From the NCBI RefSeq assembly GCF_001282685.1, contig NZ_LN875035.1, positions 2,732,411-2,796,410 of the forward strand: a stretch of DNA of 64,000 bases, in the 5' to 3' direction. Both the position numbers and the translations under genes were made by a program. Of this stretch, positions 17,674 to 26,504 are shown piece by piece. The stretch is from Niameybacter massiliensis. Lineage in GTDB: Bacteria > Bacillota > Clostridia > Lachnospirales > Cellulosilyticaceae. A model generated the notes under the pieces. It saw only the letters and a list, made by a program, of their open reading frames with translations, searched no databases and had not been told where the DNA came from. Numbering within the stretch: the stretch's first letter is position 1; every line of letters starts with the position of its first letter.

Positions 17674-17702
17674 ATATTAGAATGTAAACTTACGTAAGTC
17701 AA
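17674..17702 (-). promoter_or_regulatory. Promoter of the xdh operon
   Basis: On the minus strand a TTGACT -35 box (17697-17702) lies 17 bases before a TAATAT -10 box (17674-17679). The transcript would carry a leader of about 130 bases with no recognisable purine riboswitch. Confidence 0.5.
17688..17699. promoter_or_regulatory. 12-bp palindrome overlapping the xdh -35 box
   Basis: ACTTACGTAAGT is a perfect palindrome lying across the -35 box and spacer, a classic position for an operator. The regulator is unknown. Confidence 0.5.
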
Positions 17703-17705
17703 TAC

Positions 17706-17718
17706 AATTTCGAACATT
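17706..17718 (+). promoter_or_regulatory. PurBox-like motif 1
   Basis: AATTTCGAACATT differs at one position from the Bacillus PurR box AWWWCCGAACWWT. It lies immediately upstream of the xdh -35 box. Confidence 0.35.
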
Positions 17719-17789
17719 TTTCATTTCTTTCGACTTTATAGTTCTATTTTTTCTTTGTTTTATACAGAACCACTTATTTTTCAAAAAAA

Positions 17790-17802
17790 AATGTTCGGAA
17801 TT
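17790..17802 (-). promoter_or_regulatory. PurBox-like motif 2
   Basis: On the minus strand AATTCCGAACATT matches AWWWCCGAACWWT at every position. It faces motif 1 in inverted orientation, but about 71 bases lie between them instead of the usual 16-17. Confidence 0.4.
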
Positions 17803-17857
17803 CTTTTATTACATTCTGCCATCATTCTTATCTTTTTTCTAAGATAAATGTACAAAA

Positions 17858-17909
17858 AAAATGTCCATCTATCTCTGTTATTTTTCAACGTATGATAGAC
17901 GAACATTTT
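17858..17909 (-). terminator. rex terminator
   Basis: The 16-base arms 17858-17873 and 17894-17909 pair along their whole length on the minus strand with two G-U pairs, followed by a T run. Confidence 0.75.
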
Positions 17910-17948
17910 AAGTTTACGACTTTCCATATAGTTTGGAAGTTATTGATT

Positions 17949-18587
17949 TTATTCACCTTCACATTCATTAATTCTATAAGCTAATGTCATTAATGAATGT
18001 GATAAATGTACATTTTCTACTTGTACGCCGTCTGGTACAAATAAATCTACCGGTGAGAAGTTCCATAAACCTCTTACACCCCATTTAGCCAGATTTTCGG
18101 CTGTTTCTTTAACTTTAGTCTTAGGCATTGTCAAAATAGCAATATCTACTTTATGTTCCTTAACGAACTCTTCCATTTTGTCTATATCCAGAACTTCTAT
18201 TCCACGAATACTCATACCTACAAGTCTTGGATTGACATCAAATAATCCGATTAAATTAAAACCACGCTTTTCAAAGCTTGTATAATTTGCAAGAGCCTGT
18301 CCTAAATTCCCTACCCCTACAATAATCATACTATGTGTATTTTCAAGTCCTAATATTTTTCCGATCTCTTTGTGTAAATATTCAACATTATATCCATATC
18401 CTTGTTGTCCGAAACCGCCGAAGTTGTTAAGATCCTGCCTAATTTGAGAAGCTGTAACTTTCATTTTTTCACTTAGTTCTCTAGAAGATATTTTAGTTAC
18501 GCCGTTGTCAAGCAATTCTCCTAAATACCTATAGTACCTTGGCAATCTTCTAATTACTGCCATTGAAATCTTTCTCTCTTCAGTCAC
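17949..18587 (-). CDS. rex: Redox-sensing transcriptional repressor Rex
   Basis: This 212-residue repressor binds DNA when the NADH/NAD+ ratio is low and controls fermentation genes. The N-terminal winged helix (about 1-80) includes RLPRYYRYL and the recognition region SQIRQDLNNFGGFGQQGYGY. The Rossmann domain has GVGNLGQAL near residue 93, followed by the C-terminal swapped helix. It is a single-gene transcript, divergent from an ABC-F gene, and ends in a long hairpin terminator. I did not see a clear Rex operator in its own upstream region. Confidence 0.96.
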   Translation of the reverse strand: MTEERKISMAVIRRLPRYYRYLGELLDNGVTKISSRELSEKMKVTASQIRQDLNNFGGFGQQGYGYNVEYLHKEIGKILGLENTHSMIIVGVGNLGQALANYTSFEKRGFNLIGLFDVNPRLVGMSIRGIEVLDIDKMEEFVKEHKVDIAILTMPKTKVKETAENLAKWGVRGLWNFSPVDLFVPDGVQVENVHLSHSLMTLAYRINECEGE

Positions 18588-18728
18588 ATCTTTACCTCCT
18601 TCTTTTTACTCTTATTCTATAGTATAGCATTTTAGTTTTTTTTTTGTCAATCTACATAGTTCATTCATAGCTTTTATTTTTGTCGTTTTTCTGTTAATAT
18701 GAAACTACAATAATGAGGAGGTTCACTT

Positions 18729-20675
18729 ATGATTGCTAATTGTCATGGTATTCGTAAGTCTTTTAACGAAGAACTTGTGTTAAAAGATGTTTCATTTCAT
18801 ATAGAAGATACAGAAAAAGTTGCCCTAGTTGGAAATAACGGGGCCGGCAAAACAACTTTATTCCGAATTTTAACTGGGGAACTTCACCCTGATGAAGGTG
18901 ATCTATTTTTTGCAAAAGGATCCACTATTGGTTACTTAGAACAAAATATGCAGTTTAATTCTACTCATACGGTATATGAGGAATTACTTCATGTATTTGA
19001 TGAGGTCATTGCATTAGAAGCTAAGCTTCATCAAATGGAAGAAGAAATTTCTCGTACCCATTCTATGGACTTAACCCATACGTATGATGCACTCCGTATA
19101 ACTTTTGAAGATAAAAAGGGCTATGAATATAAAAGTCTTGTAAAAGGCGTTCTAAAAGGATTAGGCCTTAAAGAAGAAATTTATAATCAACCCATTATCA
19201 CTTTATCTGGTGGCCAAAAAACACGTGTTGCCCTTGCTAAGCTTCTTTTAGAAGAGCCTAGTCTTCTCCTTCTTGACGAACCAACTAACCATCTTGATAT
19301 CGCAGCTACAGAATGGTTAGAAAATTATTTAAGAAGTTACAAAGGTGCAGTTCTTGTAATCTCTCATGACCGTTACTTCCTTGATCGTGTTGTAACGAAA
19401 GTCGTTCACTTAGAATTTGGTCGTGCTATGGTCTATAATGGCAATTATAGTAACTTTATCATTGAAAGTGAAAAAGTCTATGAAGCAGCTATGCATCAAT
19501 ATGAAAAACAGCAACAAGAAATTGCCAAACAACGTGCTGTTATCGCTAAACTTCGTCAATTTAATCGAGAAAAATCTATCAAACGTGCAAGAAGCCGTGA
19601 AAAACTTTTAGATAAAATAGAAGTTATGGACCTACCTACGATAGATGACAAGCCTATGAATCTAGTACTTACACCACGTATTACTAGTGGAAACGATGTC
19701 CTCACTGTTAAAGAATTATCTAAGTCATTTGAAGATGGGGCACTCTTTAGCCATATTAACTTTAATATCAAACGCGGTGAGAAGGTTGCTATTGTAGGTC
19801 CTAATGGAATTGGTAAAACCACTCTTTTCCGTATGATTATGGGTACAAGCGATATTACAACTGGAACAGTTACACTTGGCACCAATGTATACATTGGTTA
19901 CTATGATCAAGAACATGCTACCCTAAATCAACATGCTAGTATTATAGAAGAAATTCAAAATGAGTTTCCTGATCTTACAAATACTGAAATCCGTAATATG
20001 TTGGCATCTTTCCTATTTACAGGTGAAGATGTTTTTAAACCTATTCATGCCCTTAGCGGTGGTGAAAAAGGCCGTGTTGCACTTGCTAAGATCATGCTTT
20101 CAAAAGCTAACTTCCTCATCCTTGATGAGCCAACTAATCACCTTGATATGATGTCCAAAGAAGTTCTTGAAAATGCACTGAATCAATATGAAGGTACAAT
20201 CCTTTATGTTTCACACGACCGTTACTTCATCAATCAAACAGCTACTAAAGTTTTAGATATGTCAAAAGATAATATGGCTATGTATTTAGGTGACTACGAT
20301 TACTTTATGGAAAAGAAAAAAGAACTTTCTACTTCTCATTCAGTAAGTACAAACACCCCTACTGGCACAAATTTATCTTATCAATCTATAACTACTTCTC
20401 CAACAGCTTCTACCAAAGAAGATTGGCAAAAACAAAAGGAATTACAAAATCGAATAAAAAAACTTCAAACAACACTTAAAGATATTGAAAGTCAAATTGA
20501 AGTTCAAGAAACTCTCGTTCTAGAATTAGATGAGCAACTTTGTCTAGAAGAAGTCTATACTAACCCTGATAAATCTCGTGAAGTCATGAACAAAAAATCC
20601 GAAGTTGAAATATATATTACAGAGCTTTATGCTAACTGGGAGTCTACTTCAGAAGAACTGGAAAGTTTAAACTAA
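18729..20675 (+). CDS. ABC-F family ATPase, YdiF-like
   Basis: This 648-residue soluble ATPase has two ABC domains and no membrane segment, the hallmark of ABC-F ribosome-associated factors. Walker A motifs are GNNGAGKTT (near 36) and GPNGIGKTT (near 357). Signature motifs are LSGGQKTRVALAKLL and LSGGEKGRVALAKI, each followed by LLLLDEPTNHLD or FLILDEPTNHLD. The charged P-site tRNA interaction linker lies at about 240-310. A coiled C-terminal extension (about 575-645) fits the YdiF/Uup groups. It may resolve stalled ribosomes or give antibiotic protection; sequence alone cannot decide. A GAGGAGG ribosome site precedes the ATG. Confidence 0.9.
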   Translation: MIANCHGIRKSFNEELVLKDVSFHIEDTEKVALVGNNGAGKTTLFRILTGELHPDEGDLFFAKGSTIGYLEQNMQFNSTHTVYEELLHVFDEVIALEAKLHQMEEEISRTHSMDLTHTYDALRITFEDKKGYEYKSLVKGVLKGLGLKEEIYNQPIITLSGGQKTRVALAKLLLEEPSLLLLDEPTNHLDIAATEWLENYLRSYKGAVLVISHDRYFLDRVVTKVVHLEFGRAMVYNGNYSNFIIESEKVYEAAMHQYEKQQQEIAKQRAVIAKLRQFNREKSIKRARSREKLLDKIEVMDLPTIDDKPMNLVLTPRITSGNDVLTVKELSKSFEDGALFSHINFNIKRGEKVAIVGPNGIGKTTLFRMIMGTSDITTGTVTLGTNVYIGYYDQEHATLNQHASIIEEIQNEFPDLTNTEIRNMLASFLFTGEDVFKPIHALSGGEKGRVALAKIMLSKANFLILDEPTNHLDMMSKEVLENALNQYEGTILYVSHDRYFINQTATKVLDMSKDNMAMYLGDYDYFMEKKKELSTSHSVSTNTPTGTNLSYQSITTSPTASTKEDWQKQKELQNRIKKLQTTLKDIESQIEVQETLVLELDEQLCLEEVYTNPDKSREVMNKKSEVEIYITELYANWESTSEELESLN

Positions 20676-20678
20676 ACA

Positions 20679-20713
20679 AAAAGGGCCATTGCATGACATT
20701 GCAAGGCCCTTTT
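20679..20713. terminator. Bidirectional terminator
   Basis: AAAAGGGCC (20679-20687) pairs with 20705-20713 between the converging ABC-F and GntR genes. The A and T runs serve both directions. Confidence 0.85.
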
Positions 20714-20714
20714 A

Positions 20715-21377
20715 TTATTCATTTGTATTAATATGCATATTGTATTCAACGTTTTTAATATGTTGTCCAACAAGTTTTTCCGCTTTTTCACCATCTCGTT
20801 CTTTAAGTGCTAAATAGATAGCTTCATGCTCTTTCCAAGACTCTTTAGCTCTACCTGGTGTAGAAATAGAAGCCTTCCTTGCTTTTTGTACATAATGATG
20901 AAAATCCGATAAAATATGGTTAAGCGTCTTACTACGCGTTGCATTATAAATAATATCATGGAACTTATGATCTAACTCTTTTAATTGATTAAACTCATTC
21001 TTCTCAACATAAAAAGCTGTAAGTGCTAGAATCTCTTCCATTTGTTTTAAATCTTCTTCTGTAATTTTTGTTGCAGCTTTTCGTGCTGCTAACCCCTCTA
21101 ACCTTGATCTAATAAGATAAATATCTTCAACATCTTCATCTGTAATCCCTGCTACAACGGTCTCTTTATTTGGAATAGATTGTACTAATCCTTCAAGTTC
21201 TAGCTGTCTAATCGCTTCTCTTACAGGTGTTCTACTTACCCCTAGTTCATTGGCTATTGTACTTTCACGTAAAACATCCCCTGGCTTATAGCTCCCATCT
21301 AAAATAGCTTCTCTAATTGCATTAAATACTCTTCCCCTTAAAGAAGCTTTGTCTGTTCCAGCTGTACTGTAACTCAC
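20715..21377 (-). CDS. GntR family regulator, FCD subfamily
   Basis: The 220-residue product has an N-terminal winged helix (about 10-75, IANELGVSRTPVREAIRQLELEGLV) and an all-helical FCD effector domain (about 90-210). FCD domains usually bind metal and a carboxylate ligand, and the DHKFHDIIY segment carries candidate ligands. I chose the GTG at 21377 because AGGAGG lies six bases upstream. The GTG seven codons earlier has no such site. A TGTATACA palindrome just upstream of the gene also occurs twice at the promoter of the Re-citrate synthase gene at 27.9 kb, so this protein probably controls both. Confidence 0.9.
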   Translation of the reverse strand: MSYSTAGTDKASLRGRVFNAIREAILDGSYKPGDVLRESTIANELGVSRTPVREAIRQLELEGLVQSIPNKETVVAGITDEDVEDIYLIRSRLEGLAARKAATKITEEDLKQMEEILALTAFYVEKNEFNQLKELDHKFHDIIYNATRSKTLNHILSDFHHYVQKARKASISTPGRAKESWKEHEAIYLALKERDGEKAEKLVGQHIKNVEYNMHINTNE

Positions 21378-21417
21378 TTTTGTCCTCCTTACCCGCACCT
21401 TTTGGTACGCGTATCTA

Positions 21418-21425
21418 TGTATACA
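21418..21425. promoter_or_regulatory. TGTATACA palindrome at the gntR promoter
   Basis: This 8-bp palindrome lies 41 bases before the start codon, at the expected transcription start of a promoter with TTGCAC (21454-21459) and TAGAAT (21432-21437) on the minus strand. The position suits autorepression. Confidence 0.55.
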
Positions 21426-21474
21426 AACCTTATTCTAACAAATTCTAAGAAAAGTGCAATGGTTTTTTCTATTT

Positions 21475-22743
21475 TTAATAAGCAACCCATCTTCCATCTT
21501 TATCCTTATAAGAAACAAGGCTTTCTGCTATGGTTCTATCCTTCAATTTATAACTTTCACCCTCACGAATAAGCTCCATAATCCACTTTAAAGTAACTTG
21601 ATATTCTCTTTCATAAATCTTTCCGCCTGCATCTGCTTCTTTATTAGTCATTTTTACAACTTCAAGAGTTTCTACTTCTACTACACCTTCACTGTTCATA
21701 TTAATTTGTTCAATTTCTACTTCCATCCTAGCATCTTTTAAATTCTTTCCATCCACAAACCATGCTTCAAATTCTTCTATTAAATGTGCACTAATTTCTG
21801 CTACAGCAAAATCATTGATAAAATTACTTTCATGATTTTTAATTCCATCAATATAGGCACTATAAAAATTATCAACACTCTTTTTAAGCCTTTCATTCCC
21901 TAAAGTAGAAAGTGTAAACTTTTCAACATTGAAACTTCTATTCTCTTGTGAAACACTAATAGGCTCTTCATATGTTTCAATATTACCATATGTATCATAA
22001 ATCTTTAAAGGATATGTCCCTTCTAATACATTCTCAAATAACACAACCCCATCTTTATTAACTTGTTGCTCTCCTCCTAGCTCTACAACTGTACCACTCA
22101 TACACTCTACGCTTACTTCTACAGTTTGATAAGGTACAATTACTTCTGTTTCTGTAGGAACATTAATAGTCGTTACATAATCTCCACACATTTCATTAGG
22201 AAAGACAACACGTACCACATAATTCCCAGGTAATACATTCTTAACCACATATTTATTATCCTCTTTATCTGTTACTTGCTGATCGTCAAACCATACACTT
22301 GAACCTAATGGTGTATAAATATGAATATCTTCTATACGAAACGGAAAAACAACCTGCCACTTATTTTCTATCTGTATAAGGCTTAGTGTATTAGTAATAC
22401 TTTTCGTTGCGAAATTATATTTAACCTCATAAAATTTCTTTTTAGCATCTTTACTTTGGTCACCTATCTTACTAGATGTCGCCTTTACTTTTATAAATTC
22501 TTTTTCCTCAAAATAATTTTGTATAAAATTAGATAACGCTTCTTCAGTAAAGCTTAAAAGCTTTTCATCTTTATACATATATGACACTGCAGTACTGTAA
22601 TCTCTATTATTAATAGCTTCTAAATATTTATTCAAAATATACTTGGGCTGACCTTTATAGCTACTCCATAAGCAACATGATGTAATCACTATAAGACATA
22701 CCGCAATACCAACTCCTATAATAACCCTTTTTCCCACCTTCAT
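21475..22743 (-). CDS. Membrane-anchored TcaA-like protein
   Basis: The 422-residue product has one N-terminal membrane anchor (about 7-27, VIIGVGIAVCLIVITSCCLW), and the rest is outside the cell. Residues about 33-130 look like an NTF2-like domain (YILNKYLEAINNRDYSTAVSYM). Two small beta repeats follow (about 135-215 and 215-280; each contains a PGNYVV or EGTYPL strand). A second NTF2-like domain closes the protein (about 290-420). This order resembles TcaA/YvbJ proteins of Firmicutes, but the usual N-terminal zinc ribbon is missing. The function is unknown; cell-envelope stress is a guess by analogy. Confidence 0.65.
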   Translation of the reverse strand: MKVGKRVIIGVGIAVCLIVITSCCLWSSYKGQPKYILNKYLEAINNRDYSTAVSYMYKDEKLLSFTEEALSNFIQNYFEEKEFIKVKATSSKIGDQSKDAKKKFYEVKYNFATKSITNTLSLIQIENKWQVVFPFRIEDIHIYTPLGSSVWFDDQQVTDKEDNKYVVKNVLPGNYVVRVVFPNEMCGDYVTTINVPTETEVIVPYQTVEVSVECMSGTVVELGGEQQVNKDGVVLFENVLEGTYPLKIYDTYGNIETYEEPISVSQENRSFNVEKFTLSTLGNERLKKSVDNFYSAYIDGIKNHESNFINDFAVAEISAHLIEEFEAWFVDGKNLKDARMEVEIEQINMNSEGVVEVETLEVVKMTNKEADAGGKIYEREYQVTLKWIMELIREGESYKLKDRTIAESLVSYKDKDGRWVAY

Positions 22744-22842
22744 TGGTTTCCCCCCATTTTATTATACTTTTGTACTAATAAAATATATGAAGATGGTTGT
22801 CCAATTTATGCCTCCCTCTATATAAAATTTTTTTATCTTTTA

Positions 22843-23088
22843 TTAAATAAATTCTCCTATAATAAATACAATAAATATAAAATAAAAGGTTCCAGCTAAT
22901 ACCTTTGCCCATATTCCTTCCTTATATGTAAGGAGCAAGCCTCCACCTAAACAAAATAATTCAACCACATCATTCCAGTAATTACATTGTTGTATATACA
23001 TCATAAGAACTGAGATCAAGCTCATACCTATACATGTTATTCCGATCCATTCCCCTGGCGTTTTAACAAAATCCCATTTTCTCTTCAT
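22843..23088 (-). CDS. Small integral membrane protein
   Basis: The 81-residue product has three hydrophobic segments (about 14-31, 38-54 and 62-80) and a short basic N-terminus (MKRKWDFVK). The upstream GGGGGGAGTAAG gives a good ribosome site. No family is recognised. It lies upstream of the TcaA-like gene on the same strand with a 99-base gap and could share a transcript. Confidence 0.55.
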   Translation of the reverse strand: MKRKWDFVKTPGEWIGITCIGMSLISVLMMYIQQCNYWNDVVELFCLGGGLLLTYKEGIWAKVLAGTFYFIFIVFIIGEFI

Positions 23089-23207
23089 CTTACTCCCCCC
23101 TTCAATTACTTCACCTTTTATAGATAAAATGTAATTTCACTTAGCCCTTTGACTTTTTATTTAAATATATGAAATATATTCTTTTTTAATGCTTTAGATA
23201 TTAAACA

Positions 23208-23234
23208 AGGCTGTTACACCTGGTGCAACAGCCT
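23208..23234 (-). terminator. Terminator of the citrate-isocitrate operon
   Basis: AGGCTGTT (from 23208) pairs with AACAGCCT (to 23234), and further pairs form inside. It lies shortly past the isocitrate dehydrogenase stop. Confidence 0.7.
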
Positions 23235-23262
23235 CTCTTGTACTCTATTAAAACCTTATATC

Positions 23263-24399
23263 TTATAGATTATTAATTACACAATCTGCAAATTCAGCAC
23301 CTGTAGCACCATCACTACGGCCTGTCAATTTTACTGTTTCATTGGCAATATTCAGCGCCCTAATGACGCAATCAGCTTTATCTTTATAACCAATATGACG
23401 AAGAAGAAGTTCTGCTGCTTTGATCATACTTGCTGGATTAGCATACTGCGCGCGCCCTGTTTCTACCATACGTGGTGCACTACCATGGATAGCTTCAAAC
23501 ATTGCATAACGATTCCCAACATTGGCACTACCTGCTGTTCCTACTCCACCTTGAATTTGAGCCGCTTCATCAGTAATGATATCACCATATAAGTTTGGAA
23601 GTACAAATACTTCAAAACCACTTCTTACTTTTTCATTGATTAAGTTAGCTGAAATAATATCTACAAACCAGTCATCAGCCTCAATCTCTGGATATTCACG
23701 AGCTACTTCATAGCAAAGTTCTAAGAACTTACCATCCGTTTTCTTGAGAATATTTGCTTTTGTAATAATTGCAACACGTTTTTTTCCATTTTTACGTGCA
23801 AATTCAAAAGCTGCTCTTGCAATACGTTTAACCCCTTGTGTTGTGATTACTCTAAAATCAAAAGCTACATCCTCATCAATATGTATACCACGACTACCAA
23901 GTACATATTCACCTTCTGTATTCTCGCGGTAGAAAGTCCAATCAATACCAAGTTCTGGGACACTTACAGGACGTACATTTGCAAATAAGTCTAATTCACG
24001 GCGCATTGCTACATTGGCACTTTCAATATTAGGTCCATCACCTTTTGATGGTGTAGTTGTTGGTCCCTTAAGAATGATATCACAAGCTTTAAGTTCTTCT
24101 AATACATCATCTGGAATTGCTTTATTTACAGCAATACGATTTTCAATGGTCAAACCTTCAATGGTTCTAAACTCAATTTTTCCACTTTCTACTTCATCTT
24201 TTAAAACAGCTTTAAGTACGCGTTCTGCTTCTGCTGTAATAGCAGGCCCAATTCCATCTCCACCACAACATCCGATAATAATTTTATCCATGGTTTCATA
24301 GTCCACAGGTCCTGGATCTTGTTTCATACGTTCTACGCGTGCTAATTGCTCTTCAACGATTTTTGCAAAATGTTCACTTGCTACCTGTAATTTTTCCAT
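23263..24399 (-). CDS. Isocitrate dehydrogenase, NAD-type of the IDH/IMDH family
   Basis: This 378-residue beta-decarboxylating dehydrogenase converts isocitrate to 2-oxoglutarate. The substrate loop ESANVAMRRELDLFANVRPV has the Ser-x-Asn-x-x-x-Arg pattern of isocitrate enzymes, where isopropylmalate enzymes have a Leu-rich version. YRENTEGEY and NLYGDIITDEAAQIQGG are the catalytic and metal-binding segments. Its place behind aconitase and Re-citrate synthase supports isocitrate over isopropylmalate. A 40-residue N-terminal helix extension is usual in this clostridial group. Cofactor choice (NAD or NADP) cannot be read with confidence. Confidence 0.87.
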   Translation of the reverse strand: MEKLQVASEHFAKIVEEQLARVERMKQDPGPVDYETMDKIIIGCCGGDGIGPAITAEAERVLKAVLKDEVESGKIEFRTIEGLTIENRIAVNKAIPDDVLEELKACDIILKGPTTTPSKGDGPNIESANVAMRRELDLFANVRPVSVPELGIDWTFYRENTEGEYVLGSRGIHIDEDVAFDFRVITTQGVKRIARAAFEFARKNGKKRVAIITKANILKKTDGKFLELCYEVAREYPEIEADDWFVDIISANLINEKVRSGFEVFVLPNLYGDIITDEAAQIQGGVGTAGSANVGNRYAMFEAIHGSAPRMVETGRAQYANPASMIKAAELLLRHIGYKDKADCVIRALNIANETVKLTGRSDGATGAEFADCVINNL

Positions 24400-24454
24400 T
24401 CTTTATGTCCTCCCTTAATATCACTCTTTGTCTTATTTCATTTGATCTACTTTC

Positions 24455-26380
24455 TTATTGTGCTTCTTTAATCATGTTGATTTTCCCACCTAAAAGGAGC
24501 ATTTGTCTTTCACGATCAGATATTTCTAATTTCACATTATAATCTAGACCCTTCGTTGTATTTCTCACTGTTAAATAGTCTTCTGTCTCTACTTTTGCTT
24601 TAACATCTAAAATATCTAATTCATCCATCACATCAATAGTGTCATAGTCTTCTGGATTTACAAACACAAGTGGTAAAATACCTGAATTAATTAAATTTGC
24701 TTTATGAATACGTGCAAAGCTCTTTGTAAGAACAGCACGAATACCAAGTTGGAGTGGTGCAAGTGCAGCATGCTCACGGGAAGAACCTTGACCATAATTG
24801 TCCCCACCTACAATAATTCCTCCACCATTTTCTACTGCACGTTCTGGGAAACTTTCATCACATGGTGTTAAACAGAATTTTGCAAGATATGGTACATTCG
24901 AACGGAATGGCAGTAAGCTTGCATTAGAAGGCATAATATGGTCAGTCGTAATATTATCTTCTACTTTAATAAGTACTTTTCCACTACATGTCTCAAGTAC
25001 CTTATTAAGAGGGAATGGTTTAATATTTGGTCCTCTTACAACTTCCACTTCATTTGGTGAAGTACTTGGAGGGATAACCATATTATCATTTGCAACAAAC
25101 GTTTCTGGCATTTCGATAGTTAAGTCTATATCTTCTATAGTAAGTGGTGAAGTAAGAACACCTGTTAAAGCACTTACTGCTGCAGTTTCTGGACTTACGA
25201 GGTATACCCCTGCTGAAGTGGTACCACAACGACCCTTAAAGTTACGATTGAAAGTACGAAGTGAAATGGCATCAGTTGCTGGAGCTTGCCCCATACCGAT
25301 ACAAGGCCCACACCCTGATTCTAATATACGTGCACCAGCAGCTACTAAATCTGCAAGTGCACCATTAGCTGCAAGCATAGTTAAAACTTGTTTAGAACCT
25401 GGTGCAATAACCAAACTTACATCTTTATGAACTGTTTTACCTTTAAGAATCTTAGCTACTTTCATTAAATCTAAATAAGATCCGTTTGTACAACTTCCAA
25501 TAGCTACTTGGTCTACTTTAACACCGGCTGCTTCACTAACTGTTTTTACATTATCAGGACTATGAGGAAGGGCTACTAATGGTTCTAACTCATCTAAATT
25601 AATAGTAAGTTTTTCATCATATACAGCATCTTGATCTGCAGTTAATGGTGTGAAATCTGCTTCTCTAGATTGAGCTTTTAAAAAGGCATGTGTCACTTCA
25701 TCACTTGGAAAAATAGAAGTTGTAGCACCTAATTCTGCTCCCATATTGGTAATGGTTGCACGTTCTGGAACAGATAAAGATTTAACCCCTTCTCCTGTGT
25801 ACTCAATAACCTTGCCAACACCACCTTTAACACTTAAGTTACGAAGTACTTCTAAAATGATATCTTTAGCTGATACGCCAGATTTAAGCTTACCTATAAG
25901 CTCAACATTTACTACTTTAGGCATCGTAATATAATAAGTACCGCCTCCCATAGCAACTGCTACATCTAGTCCCCCAGCTCCTATAGCTATCATTCCTATT
26001 CCACCACCTGTTGGTGTATGGCTATCAGAACCTAATAGAGTTTGCCCTGGCACACCAAAACGTTCTACATGTACTTGATGGCAAATTCCATTTCCAGGCT
26101 TAGAAAAATAAATTCCATGTTTATGTGTAACTGTTTGAATGTATTTATGGTCATCTGCATTTTCGAACCCTTGTTGAAGCATATTGTGATCAATGTATGC
26201 TACAGAACGTTTTGTCTTAGCTTGATCAATACCCATTGCTTCAAATTGTAAATAAGCCATTGTTCCTGTTGAATCTTGTGTTAATGTTTGATCTATACGA
26301 ATTCCTATTTCTTGCCCTTTTACCATTTCACCTTCTACAAGATGAGCTTTTAATACTTTCTCAGTTAATGTAAATCCCAT
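24455..26380 (-). CDS. acnA: Aconitate hydratase
   Basis: This 641-residue monomeric aconitase interconverts citrate and isocitrate. The [4Fe-4S] ligands lie in GSCTNGS and GCGPCIGMGQAP. The C-terminal swivel domain carries GDNYGQGSSREHAAL with the catalytic Ser. The length fits the shorter Aquifex/clostridial type, not the 890-residue AcnA. AGGAGGGGAAGC precedes the ATG. It lies between the citrate synthase and isocitrate dehydrogenase genes, giving a complete oxaloacetate-to-2-oxoglutarate branch. Confidence 0.95.
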   Translation of the reverse strand: MGFTLTEKVLKAHLVEGEMVKGQEIGIRIDQTLTQDSTGTMAYLQFEAMGIDQAKTKRSVAYIDHNMLQQGFENADDHKYIQTVTHKHGIYFSKPGNGICHQVHVERFGVPGQTLLGSDSHTPTGGGIGMIAIGAGGLDVAVAMGGGTYYITMPKVVNVELIGKLKSGVSAKDIILEVLRNLSVKGGVGKVIEYTGEGVKSLSVPERATITNMGAELGATTSIFPSDEVTHAFLKAQSREADFTPLTADQDAVYDEKLTINLDELEPLVALPHSPDNVKTVSEAAGVKVDQVAIGSCTNGSYLDLMKVAKILKGKTVHKDVSLVIAPGSKQVLTMLAANGALADLVAAGARILESGCGPCIGMGQAPATDAISLRTFNRNFKGRCGTTSAGVYLVSPETAAVSALTGVLTSPLTIEDIDLTIEMPETFVANDNMVIPPSTSPNEVEVVRGPNIKPFPLNKVLETCSGKVLIKVEDNITTDHIMPSNASLLPFRSNVPYLAKFCLTPCDESFPERAVENGGGIIVGGDNYGQGSSREHAALAPLQLGIRAVLTKSFARIHKANLINSGILPLVFVNPEDYDTIDVMDELDILDVKAKVETEDYLTVRNTTKGLDYNVKLEISDRERQMLLLGGKINMIKEAQ

Positions 26381-26504
26381 GCTTCCCCTCCTATATTCTA
26401 ATCTATATAAAATATTATATATAATTATAAAAATTTAATCTAGAGTATATTTGTACAACCCTGTTTTCATTAGTACATTATTTTTTTATCCATTTCCTAT
26501 AGTT

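Larger units (their letters stand above)
17534..17948. other. 415-base intergenic region between the xdh operon and rex
   Basis: No ORF of coding quality is present. From left to right the region holds the xdh leader, the xdh promoter with an overlapping 12-bp palindrome, two inverted CGAACATTTTT motifs 65 bases apart, a small hairpin at about 17829-17846, and the rex terminator. Confidence 0.8.

Noticed and set aside
17534-17700. Purine riboswitch in the xdh leader
   Set aside because: The conserved loop sequences and three-way junction of a purine aptamer could not be found on the minus strand.
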